This document shows, piece after piece, positions 1-6,137 of a DNA stretch of 64,000 nt (the stretch's first letter is position 1; each line of letters opens with the position of its first letter). Made by a program: the position numbers and the translations under genes. The DNA is from RGIG464 sp045599585. GTDB lineage: Bacteria; Myxococcota_A; Bradymonadia; UBA4248. Location: the NCBI GenBank assembly GCA_045599585.1, contig JAZRWH010000024.1, positions 51,555 to 115,554 on the forward strand, in the 5' to 3' direction. The notes under the pieces are model-generated. The model saw only the letters and a program-made list of their open reading frames with translations. It had not been told where the DNA came from and did no database searches.

Positions 1-647
1 GTTTCGCCGACTTTCCACACACACGAAGGCTTTTGAATGATGTCGTAGATCGCGCCCTCGATGGGCGTTCCCATGCGTTCAAGCGCCCAGCCATAAAGCG
101 CAATCTGTGCATCGATGTCGATTCGATTGATATATTGTTCGGTGATACTCGACGTCGTTTTGTGTTCCAGAATCCAGTATTTGCCGTCTTTTTTGACGAC
201 GCCGTCTGTCTTGCCTCGAAAGGCAAATGTGCGTGAGATTCGCCCTGTAATGGGATTGACCAGCGGAAGTGTGAACGTGTCTTCGACCGAAACAACCTCA
301 AAATCTTCCTGCGCATACACGTCACAATATTTTTCGATCATGACGCGCACTTTGATCATTTCATCGACCGTGAGTCCAGATTCCGCACCACGTGACAATG
401 CGGCATCCACAGCGCCTGCACGCAAACCAAATTTGAACCAAAATTCCAAACCGGCATGAACGGCGCTTCCAACATCGAGCGATCGGATCGGTTTAACCGG
501 CACGATCTGTTTGTTGTAGCGGTAATCCCACTTTTGGCGGCATTCCTGAAAACACTGTGTCATGCTGTGCGTGATGGTTTTGAGTTCCTTCTTAGACTGA
601 ATTTCTTTTTGCAGATCGAGTCTGCCATGGCTTCTCTTATCGATCAT
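1..647 (-). CDS. PD-(D/E)XK superfamily nuclease (partial, runs off the left edge)
   Basis: The reverse strand reads openly from an ATG at 647 to the window edge, giving about 215 residues. The N-terminal stretch TITHSMTQCFQECRQKWDY resembles the opening helix of RecB/Cas4-type nucleases. The core carries FRGKTDG, then EHKTTSS about 20 residues later, which fits the D...ExK metal-binding signature. QIALYGWAL follows and fits the QxxxY motif. Such enzymes process DNA ends in phage recombination and repair. The start overlaps the stop of the 53-aa ORF upstream (ATGA), so the two are probably translationally coupled. The C-terminus is outside the window, so the subfamily (Cas4-like, lambda-exo-like or AddB-like) cannot be fixed. 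Confidence 0.8.
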   Translation of the reverse strand, partial: MIDKRSHGRLDLQKEIQSKKELKTITHSMTQCFQECRQKWDYRYNKQIVPVKPIRSLDVGSAVHAGLEFWFKFGLRAGAVDAALSRGAESGLTVDEMIKVRVMIEKYCDVYAQEDFEVVSVEDTFTLPLVNPITGRISRTFAFRGKTDGVVKKDGKYWILEHKTTSSITEQYINRIDIDAQIALYGWALERMGTPIEGAIYDIIQKPSCVWKVGE

Positions 648-805
648 GACGCTTTCCTATCTTGAACTTTGACCTTGTTTAAGAATCCTAAAACCTGTGC
701 TTGAATATCTTTCCAGATGTCCCAGCTTGGGTCGTTCTCATGGCGCTTTTCGATTGTTTCAGCCTGTTCAACTGAAAGATAATACACGTAGTCCCTATCA
801 AACAT
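644..805 (-). CDS. 53-aa hypothetical protein upstream of the nuclease
   Basis: This short ORF starts MFDRDYVYYLSVEQ and ends VKVQDRKAS. A GGGAGAAG ribosome site precedes its ATG, and its TGA overlaps the nuclease ATG in an ATGA. The composition is charged and soluble. I recognise no family. The coupling and the ribosome site support a real gene, most likely a small accessory protein of the phage-like module. Confidence 0.6.
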   Translation of the reverse strand: MFDRDYVYYLSVEQAETIEKRHENDPSWDIWKDIQAQVLGFLNKVKVQDRKAS

Positions 806-912
806 GTTGCTTCTCCCTTTGGCGGCAGTTCACCTGCCGCGTTAAAAATCTGTCGGCACAAAAGTGCACCGAACCGCTGACAGTCTTGTTACCGCACCAA
901 CATTCGTTGGCG

Positions 913-1026
913 TTAAAATGTGTCTTCTAAAATTCGTTGGGCATGTGCGTCGTAAATGACACGCCCGTCATTGAGCCTGATTGGCTAATGCGTGGGGATG
1001 TAAAAATAAAAGTCCACTGCGTTCAT
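913..1026 (-). pseudogene. 37-codon ORF interrupted by an in-frame TAG
   Basis: From the ATG at 1026 the frame reads MNAVDFYFYIPTH, a TAG at 985-987, then PIRLNDGRVIYDAHAQRILEDTF and TAA. A GAGGAAC ribosome site lies just upstream of the ATG. The part after the TAG looks like ordinary protein and shares the frame, so this is either one gene cut by an amber mutation or two micro-ORFs. It sits at the head of the minus-strand operon leading to the nuclease. Confidence 0.4.
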
Positions 1027-1071
1027 TGTTTTGTTCCTCGAATGATTTGGTTTCAATTTGGTTTCAATTTG

Positions 1072-1275
1072 GCGAGTGTTTCAAGCTCGCAAAAACGAAA
1101 AATGGCATGTGGGTGTTGAAACAGCGCCATTCGAGAACGCCCCTACCGCTTTCAATGTATGACGGTAGGCACCCACATGCCAAAAGTATATTTAGCACAA
1201 TGTGCGAGATTATCAAATCTGATTTTATCGAATGACCGAGTGTTTCCACCCTAACGTCGGAATGTTTCAAGTTCC
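1072..1275 (-). promoter_or_regulatory. Leader region with paired same-loop hairpins and a nested inverted repeat
   Basis: Two hairpins have different stems but the same 9-nt loop, CTTGAAACA on the minus strand. One is at 1072-1090 (stem GCGAG/CTCGC) and one at 1259-1275 (stem GGAA/TTCC). Between them a perfect 13-bp inverted repeat (1103-1115 with 1170-1182) encloses a 7-bp stem (1142-1148 with 1163-1169). TTGAAAC also occurs twice as a direct repeat at about 1048-1070. The region lies directly upstream of the minus-strand nuclease operon, so operator sites or a structured 5' leader are plausible. An 88-codon open frame overlaps it but has no support as a gene. Confidence 0.45.
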
Positions 1276-1380
1276 TTCGTTGACCGTTGTTCTCGCTCCA
1301 TAGACGCATGAAGTCAACTTCATTGTGCAACTTTTTTTCGACCTGATTATTTTGGTGTTGAGAGAGTCGCGCGCACGCGT

Positions 1381-1437
1381 TTTCTATCTCTCTTTTTATT
1401 ATTTTGTATTGATCTATTTATATATAATAGGCGGCAT
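1381..1437. other. AT-rich tract beside the iteron array (possible unwinding element)
   Basis: About 55 bp are dominated by A and T, including TATATATAATA, directly before the 11-bp repeat array. Iteron-type origins usually have such an AT-rich unwinding element next to the repeats. It could also simply be a promoter region. Confidence 0.35.
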
Positions 1438-1462
1438 AAGCCGTTGATTTTGTTAGGTTTTT

Positions 1463-1583
1463 ACGGTTCTCAGACGGTTCTCAGACGGTTCTCAGACGGT
1501 TCTCAGACGGTTCTCAGACGGTTCTCAGACGGTTCTCAGACGGTTCTCAGACGGTTCTCAGACGGTTCTCAGACGGTTCTCAG
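1463..1583. repeat. Eleven perfect tandem copies of an 11-bp repeat (iteron-like)
   Basis: The unit ACGGTTCTCAG repeats without a mismatch from 1463 to 1583, and a degenerate twelfth copy follows. The 11-bp period is one helical turn, so a bound protein would line up on one face, as at iteron origins and some operators. DnaA boxes follow within 50 bp. No obvious Rep gene is visible in the window, so the function is inferred from layout only. A slippage-expanded minisatellite is the main alternative. Confidence 0.85.
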
Positions 1584-1601
1584 ACAGTTCGACAACGGAA
1601 T

Positions 1602-1633
1602 TTGTCCACATGAAATCCCAAGATTGTGGATAA
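1602..1633. promoter_or_regulatory. Two opposed DnaA boxes
   Basis: TTGTCCACA at 1602-1610 differs by one base from the DnaA box TTATCCACA. TGTGGATAA at 1625-1633 is an exact box on the minus strand. They face each other 14 bp apart, directly after the iteron-like array, which strengthens the reading of this region as a replication origin. Confidence 0.55.
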
Positions 1634-1654
1634 TTAGGCGCCTGCCGATGTCAA

Positions 1655-1676
1655 TTTATGAGAAATTTCTCATAAA
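1655..1676. promoter_or_regulatory. 22-bp perfect palindrome, candidate operator
   Basis: Positions 1655-1676 form a perfect palindrome centred on GAAATTTC, with TTTATGA/TCATAAA arms. It lies five bases before a good promoter for the toxin-antitoxin pair. HigA- and XRE-type antitoxins commonly autoregulate by binding such palindromes, so this is the likeliest operator. It could instead belong to the origin. Confidence 0.5.
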
Positions 1677-1680
1677 ATGC

Positions 1681-1709
1681 TTGATTTGATTATGAGTTAT
1701 TGCTAATAT
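1681..1709 (+). promoter_or_regulatory. Sigma70-like promoter for the toxin-antitoxin pair
   Basis: TTGATT at 1681-1686 and TAATAT at 1704-1709 are separated by 17 bp, close to the sigma70 consensus. The toxin start codon is about 58 bp downstream of the -10 box. Confidence 0.5.
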
Positions 1710-1767
1710 TAGTTTGTTCACGGGGCAAACCGGAACGGCTCTTTGACAACAGAATAAAGGAGGTTGA

Positions 1768-2109
1768 ATGGAAATCATCTACTATGAAACGGCAGACGGC
1801 AAAAGGCCAGCCAGCGACTTCATCGACAGTCTGCCTCTTAAGTCTAAACAAAAGGTTTTGAGGTCAATCGAATTACTCAAAGCATTGGGGGTTCAGCTCA
1901 AAAGGCCACACACGGATGACCTTAGAGATGGAATTCACGAACTCAGAACACAATTTGGTAGCAATCAATATCGAGTTCTCTACTTTTTCATGGTTGGCGA
2001 CAAAGCTATCCTGACAAATGGATTTACGAAAAAGACCATGAAAGTTCCCGATTCAGAAATTGATTTAGCGATTAGCTACCGAACAGACTATACCAACCGC
2101 AACAAGTAA
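1768..2109 (+). CDS. higB: HigB/RelE-type toxin (phage Gp49-like family)
   Basis: This 113-aa protein has the features of the Gp49-like RelE/HigB family: an N-terminal EIIYYETADGKRPASDF, then GIHELRTQFGSNQYRVLYF and ILTNGFTKKTMKVP. These toxins are ribosome-dependent mRNA endonucleases. AAAGGAGG stands four bases before the ATG. The gene comes before the antitoxin, the usual order for higBA and the reverse of most type II systems. The symbol is by family resemblance. The pair lies between the origin-like repeats and phage-type genes, as expected for a module that stabilises a mobile element. Confidence 0.85.
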   Translation: MEIIYYETADGKRPASDFIDSLPLKSKQKVLRSIELLKALGVQLKRPHTDDLRDGIHELRTQFGSNQYRVLYFFMVGDKAILTNGFTKKTMKVPDSEIDLAISYRTDYTNRNK

Positions 2110-2147
2110 CCGCAGGCCCCGCAAGGGGTTTGCAAAGGAGCATGGTC

Positions 2148-2426
2148 ATGACATTCGAAGAACATCTGGCAAAAAACATGGAAGATCCCAAATTCAAAGA
2201 TGGATATGACGATTTGGAGGCAAGTTTCAGTCTTATTGCAACACTTATCAAAGCTCGTAATGAAGAAGGCATTACTCAGGCTGAACTAGCAAAACGAACA
2301 GGCATCGCTCAAAGCGAACTGTCTAAAATTGAAACTGGCGAAGCTAACCCATCGCTCAGGCGCATCAATCGCATTGCCAAAGGTCTTGGTCGTAAAGTTC
2401 AAATCACGTTTGCCCCGCGTGACTAA
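2148..2426 (+). CDS. higA: HigA-type XRE-family antitoxin
   Basis: The 92-aa product has an acidic N-terminal segment (MTFEEHLAKNMEDPKFKDGY) and then an XRE helix-turn-helix, TQAELAKRTGIAQSELSKIETG. This is the arrangement of HigA-like antitoxins, which bind the toxin and repress the operon. I choose the ATG at 2148 because AAAGGAG ends seven bases before it; the ATG at 2142 is only one base from that site. It follows the toxin by 38 bp and ends before a strong terminator. Confidence 0.85.
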   Translation: MTFEEHLAKNMEDPKFKDGYDDLEASFSLIATLIKARNEEGITQAELAKRTGIAQSELSKIETGEANPSLRRINRIAKGLGRKVQITFAPRD

Positions 2427-2459
2427 TCGAATGAGGCCATTCAATCTCACATGATAGCA

Positions 2460-2484
2460 AGCCCCCAGTGATGGGGGCTTTTTT
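2460..2484 (+). terminator. Terminator after the toxin-antitoxin pair
   Basis: AGCCCCC and GGGGGCT form a 7-bp stem followed by TTTTTT. It sits between the convergent antitoxin gene and the VRR-NUC gene, and its T-tract serves the plus strand. Confidence 0.85.
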
Positions 2485-2851
2485 ATTCGCGCAAATATTG
2501 TTCGATGGCTGCGCGAGCTTCTGTCCAACCATGGCATACAGCGCAAACGTAACCGTGGTCTTCCATGAGTGACATGATAGCAGTTTGTCGCTCGGAAACT
2601 CTGCCGCCTTTGGCTTTTTTCATCTCAATAAACATGCCGTGATTGGGGTGTTTTGGAACGGCGAGGAATAGGTCGGGCACGCCAGCTCGGACGCCTTCGG
2701 CTTTGAGGTGCGCCCCCGTGATCGCATCTCGGTTGCCGCCATTTGGTATGGCAAACAGGCATTGTTCGGATATGCCGAAGCCATGACAGGCGAGTGCCCA
2801 CCATTGCATGAGCGTGACTTGCTCTTTGTGTTCAAGTTGTTTCATTTTCAT
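2483..2851 (-). CDS. VRR-NUC domain nuclease
   Basis: The 122-aa protein is a stand-alone VRR-NUC (PD-(D/E)XK-type) domain. AIPNGGNRDAITGAHLKAEG is followed by GVPDLFLAVP, then MFIEMKKAKGGRVSERQ, which gives the conserved D...ExK residues. Stand-alone VRR-NUC proteins are common in phage replication modules and act as structure-selective endonucleases. The start overlaps the end of the 75-aa upstream ORF by 20 bp, so translation is probably coupled. Confidence 0.85.
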   Translation of the reverse strand: MKMKQLEHKEQVTLMQWWALACHGFGISEQCLFAIPNGGNRDAITGAHLKAEGVRAGVPDLFLAVPKHPNHGMFIEMKKAKGGRVSERQTAIMSLMEDHGYVCAVCHGWTEARAAIEQYLRE

Positions 2852-3059
2852 TCATGAGTTCAGTTGGTGTTTCGATTCTGTCCACTTTACCAATGGTGTG
2901 CACTTCATAATCATCCGATAGACAAGCCAGCATTGGCCTAATGACTTGAATTGCATCCTGCATCGTCGTTCCTGGCATGTTTTGGATGGTAAACAATCCG
3001 CGTTGGTCAGACTTCCGAATCACGCGGATTTCCTCGATAGAAATGCAACGCTTAATCAT
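2832..3059 (-). CDS. 75-aa hypothetical phage-module protein
   Basis: This is a short soluble protein starting MIKRCISIEEIRVIRK. Its ATG overlaps the TGA of the upstream ORF, and its own end overlaps the VRR-NUC start. I recognise no family. The tight overlaps on both sides are the evidence for a real gene. Confidence 0.6.
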   Translation of the reverse strand: MIKRCISIEEIRVIRKSDQRGLFTIQNMPGTTMQDAIQVIRPMLACLSDDYEVHTIGKVDRIETPTELMNENETT

Positions 3060-3277
3060 TTCATGGCCTCACGCTGTGCAAATGATTTCAGACTGTTTCT
3101 GTCCCAAACATCGCTCGGAACGAGGACAACATGTTTGTTATCAGGCGATTTGTGGATGGTGAAATAATCGAACGGGCGTTCAGTGCAGTTGTATGCGTTG
3201 CCGAGTTTGACTTGTGCCGAGGAACCGACTTGCTTTTGAAGCTCGGTGAGGCGAGCAATAAGATCGCTGATCGTCAT
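3056..3277 (-). CDS. 73-aa hypothetical phage-module protein
   Basis: The protein starts MTISDLIARLTELQKQVGS, a likely helix, and continues into a mixed region (FDYFTIHKSPDNKHVVLVPS). It begins three bases after the stop of the deoxynucleoside kinase gene and overlaps the next ORF at ATGA. The N-terminal pattern recalls small phage proteins that open with a helix ahead of a beta region, but I cannot name a family. Confidence 0.6.
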   Translation of the reverse strand: MTISDLIARLTELQKQVGSSAQVKLGNAYNCTERPFDYFTIHKSPDNKHVVLVPSDVWDRNSLKSFAQREAMK

Positions 3278-3280
3278 GGC

Positions 3281-3973
3281 TTAACCCCCGATCCCGTCAG
3301 TGCCCGTCCAAAAATCATAAACAGAATGCTCCTTGGACATAAGTTCAACTGCGATTTCATTGCACGTTGCTTTGATCTCGAATGGCGATTTATCATCGTT
3401 CCAGTTCAATCGTTTCACGACGGTTTTGCCGGTCATTGAATCGGCGAGTTTCCCGATCTCGACATTGAGTGCATCGAGGTAGGCCATATCAATTCCGGCT
3501 TCGCACTTTCGCCCCTCTTTTTCACTCATACGCTTGTCAATGCGCTGCTTACAGACGCCAGGCTCTGCATCGAGAAATATTGCCATTGTCGGTGGTAAGA
3601 CGTGCACTTTCATGTCGGTATGAAGTGCAATGTATGTGGCATAATCTCGATCAGAGAAATACCCCATCTGCTTCTGAACCTGCGCAAAACACACATCGCC
3701 ATAGTAGCTCCTATCCATAACGATGAACTTGTCTTTGCGGTTCAAAATCGTCGTCTGCGCATCCTGGTGCATCCGATACCGCTTCGACAACAAGTACAGC
3801 TGTATGTCAAACGCCCACCTCGCCGGATCTTTGTAGTAATCCGCCAGATACGGATTCGTCGCCTCATCCGGTTCGGCCAGGTATTCGCCGTTCAGCCTCT
3901 CAGCCAATACCTTCGCAAAAGTACTTTTCCCCGCCCCGATGTTTCCCTCAACAATAATCAGTCCACAATTCAT
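3281..3973 (-). CDS. Phage-type deoxynucleoside kinase
   Basis: The product of about 230 aa belongs to the deoxynucleoside kinase family, which phosphorylates deoxynucleosides to dNMPs. The P-loop GNIGAGKST stands near the N-terminus. DRSYYGDVCFA corresponds to the conserved DRS segment, and the LID-like region is CKQRIDKRMSEKEGRKCE. I choose the ATG at 3973 because AGGAGG lies seven bases upstream; the GTG at 3979 is too close to it. It is the first gene of a four-gene minus-strand operon ending with VRR-NUC. Phages carry such kinases to raise dNTP supply during replication. Confidence 0.8.
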   Translation of the reverse strand: MNCGLIIVEGNIGAGKSTFAKVLAERLNGEYLAEPDEATNPYLADYYKDPARWAFDIQLYLLSKRYRMHQDAQTTILNRKDKFIVMDRSYYGDVCFAQVQKQMGYFSDRDYATYIALHTDMKVHVLPPTMAIFLDAEPGVCKQRIDKRMSEKEGRKCEAGIDMAYLDALNVEIGKLADSMTGKTVVKRLNWNDDKSPFEIKATCNEIAVELMSKEHSVYDFWTGTDGIGG

Positions 3974-4115
3974 GGTCACGCCTCCTAAAATGGTTTTTCC
4001 GGTGTGACAGAATTAAGCGGAATAGTGTGACAGAATTAGACCGGAAAAAACACTCAGACAATCGTATAAAAAACTTTATATATTTAATAAATGGTGTTTG
4101 TCATTTGGGCATAGT

Positions 4116-4184
4116 GGGGGAAGTCTCCCCCTACGCGGCTATGTACTCGCCCTACGGGCTGCGTGCATACGCCGCTACCCCCTC
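4116..4184 (+). repeat. Structured repeat element, family A, copy 1
   Basis: It starts GGGGGAAGTCTCCCCC, then a stem GCGGC-TATG ... CATA-C-GCCGC, then TACCCCCTC. This is one of seven copies in the window. The first-stem context here (CTACGCGGC) differs slightly from the other copies. It lies between the phage module and the downstream membrane-protein gene. Confidence 0.8.
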
Positions 4185-4195
4185 TATACAAGCCA

Positions 4196-4897
4196 TTACG
4201 CCAATTTTTTCTCTTTCAAGAGCGCGCGCATACCTTTAATGGATCGCTGAGCGTCATCAACATTTCTTACACTGCATGAAAGTGTGTTGCCACCCGTCGT
4301 ACGAAGTTCAAATGATTCACGATCAAATTGTGAACTTTCACCATTACCTACGCTAATGGATGTTCCGACTGTTGAAGTTGTAACGCTGACAATGTCCTTA
4401 TAGAAGAAGGTATCGGTACGTTCTATCTGACGATCACTAGTTAAGTTGAAAGAGTATGTATATAAATGCACTTCATTTGCGGAAAACAAAAACACAAAAC
4501 ATTTATATGTATTAGTGCGATAAAAGTTATCTGCCCCTAATTTAATGTAATCATAAGAATCATAATCGAAACCATCAAAAATAATAGGTGCGATTTCGTT
4601 CACTTCATCTTCGTCAATACCTAATTTTCGTAGAGCGCGTTCTTTAAGAGAAACTAACTGAGAATTTACAGCATCATCAATAATATGATAAGTGTATGTT
4701 TTCCATTCTTTGTATGAGAGAAGCACATAATACCCCCAAACTATAGCAATTACTATACAATACAAACCAGGTTTGACAGCTTCACCAATAATACAGAGTA
4801 TTCCTATTAATAAAAAAACAACAACCCCAGTCCATCCTAATGGAGCGAATGTGAAGTATTTGGTGTTTCTTTCAAAATCAATTGTGTTGTTTGCCAT
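4196..4897 (-). CDS. Two-TM membrane protein with a PH-like C-terminal region
   Basis: The 233-aa protein has two hydrophobic helices at about residues 22-60 and then a soluble part. The C-terminal third (FFYKDIVSVTTSTVGTSISV ... FELRTTGGNTLSCSVRN ... AQRSIKGMRALL) looks like strands closed by a helix, as in bacterial PH-like domains. The overall plan resembles the paralogues at 50-55 kb but lacks their zinc ribbon. I recognise no named family. It is monocistronic, with an ATG after a purine-rich stretch. Confidence 0.7.
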   Translation of the reverse strand: MANNTIDFERNTKYFTFAPLGWTGVVVFLLIGILCIIGEAVKPGLYCIVIAIVWGYYVLLSYKEWKTYTYHIIDDAVNSQLVSLKERALRKLGIDEDEVNEIAPIIFDGFDYDSYDYIKLGADNFYRTNTYKCFVFLFSANEVHLYTYSFNLTSDRQIERTDTFFYKDIVSVTTSTVGTSISVGNGESSQFDRESFELRTTGGNTLSCSVRNVDDAQRSIKGMRALLKEKKLA

Positions 4898-5006
4898 TGG
4901 TATTTTCCTTGTTGAGACTAGTTTGATAGATTAGCCTAACTTATATTAAATTCAAATCAATATTAAGACTTGAAGAATAATTCTAACATCTAATATAACG
5001 TGGTTA

Positions 5007-5597
5007 TTAGAATGAAGGCAGAGAAACGCCTAGCGTTGCAAATAACTCGTTAACTTCATCCTCAGAAACGCCGAATTCTTTTGCCATGAGCAGGCATTCC
5101 TTATAATCAGGGGAAGTATTTAAGCTCTTTCGTTCAAAGAAATCGTACTTGATATAAGCCATAAGATAGTAATAGATGCCTTTGGGTTCAATGCTGTTGG
5201 CGGCATTTAACAACTCAATGGCTTTGTCAATGTCAGGGCGTCTAGCGAGGAAGGCTTTTTTACCGCGCAAAAGACAGATCGCTTCGTCGTAGTAGAGTTC
5301 CGCATCGGTAAAGTTATCTTCCAGAGCCTTTTGGAAAGCAGGAATAGCCATATCGTAGAGCTTAAGTTTGAGAAAGCAAAGCGCAGCAGATTTGTTCAAA
5401 TCGATATTTTCAGGATGTTCTGTCAGTGCTTTTCGGTAGATCTTTATGCATTCATTGACTTTGGGTAAAGGCATGTCATGAATATCATGAAAAGAAGACA
5501 AAACAATAGGAGCGCGACACCAGTCACACACTTTTTGACTTGTGTTCACGCGAGCCCCACATCCAGGGCAGGTTAAATCGACAACTGAATTTGCCAT
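5007..5597 (-). CDS. Zinc-ribbon plus TPR protein
   Basis: The 196-aa protein opens with a zinc ribbon, CPGCG then CDWC, within the first 30 residues. Three or so TPR-like helix pairs follow (NLDLNKSAALCFLKLKLYDMAIPAFQKAL-type pattern, residues 50-165). TPRs mediate protein contacts. No signal peptide or membrane segment is present, so it should be cytoplasmic. It has the same strand as the membrane protein gene at 4196-4897, 109 bp apart. The function is unknown. Confidence 0.75.
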   Translation of the reverse strand: MANSVVDLTCPGCGARVNTSQKVCDWCRAPIVLSSFHDIHDMPLPKVNECIKIYRKALTEHPENIDLNKSAALCFLKLKLYDMAIPAFQKALEDNFTDAELYYDEAICLLRGKKAFLARRPDIDKAIELLNAANSIEPKGIYYYLMAYIKYDFFERKSLNTSPDYKECLLMAKEFGVSEDEVNELFATLGVSLPSF

Positions 5598-6137
5598 AAA
5601 CGCCTCCTCGTAATATTTGTGTCTGATTTACAATATCTAAGTAGATATATATAAATCTACGACATGGTAAAAAAAAAAAAAAAAAAGCAAGTTTTTTCGG
5701 TAAAAAAGCAAAAAATAACTATAATTTTATTATTTCAAAAAACCGATATGTAGCTTTTCCCCTTGAAATCAGTCGCATTTTGTTCGAAATAGATCACGCA
5801 AGTTTCAAGAGCAAAGTTAAGCTTGGCGTCTTGCTCCTGAAATGACAGCAACCTCAAACGGCATTTTGATCAAGTAGGATTAAATATGAGGAACGAGTCT
5901 TCTGTATTCAGGCTCATTTAAAACTGGTGAGCTTGCCTCCCTTAAACACAAAGAAGCTATGCCTCACCATCGTCTTACTTTTTGGCAAATATGTCGCCTG
6001 GCAAAATTATATATTCTATCAAAAGTCAAAATAACTTAAGTTAACAGACGCTACTTCCAAATGAGTTTACCGGATCATGCGTTTGTTATTCTATATATGA
6101 ATAATGCACATTACATTTTGTTTTAAGGAGAACTCCC
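5598..6137. other. 540-bp intergenic region between divergent genes
   Basis: No convincing gene is seen. The region holds a small hairpin at 5641-5660 (GTAGAT/ATCTAC), an uninterrupted run of 18 A at 5669-5686 and other A/T tracts. Promoters of both divergent genes must lie here. AAGGAG at 6125-6130 is the ribosome site for the acyl-CoA ligase. Confidence 0.5.

Noticed and set aside
1064..1330. 88-codon minus-strand ORF
   Set aside because: It runs through the paired hairpins and nested inverted repeats. It has no ribosome site and no family features.
1463..1583. CRISPR array
   Set aside because: The repeats are 11 bp and abut directly, with no spacers.
1444..1689. 81-codon plus-strand ORF across the iteron array
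   Set aside because: It simply translates the 11-bp repeat and has no ribosome site; not a gene.
5669..5686. 18-base run of A as a functional element
   Set aside because: A homopolymer in an AT-rich intergenic region with no paired stem is weak evidence for any function.
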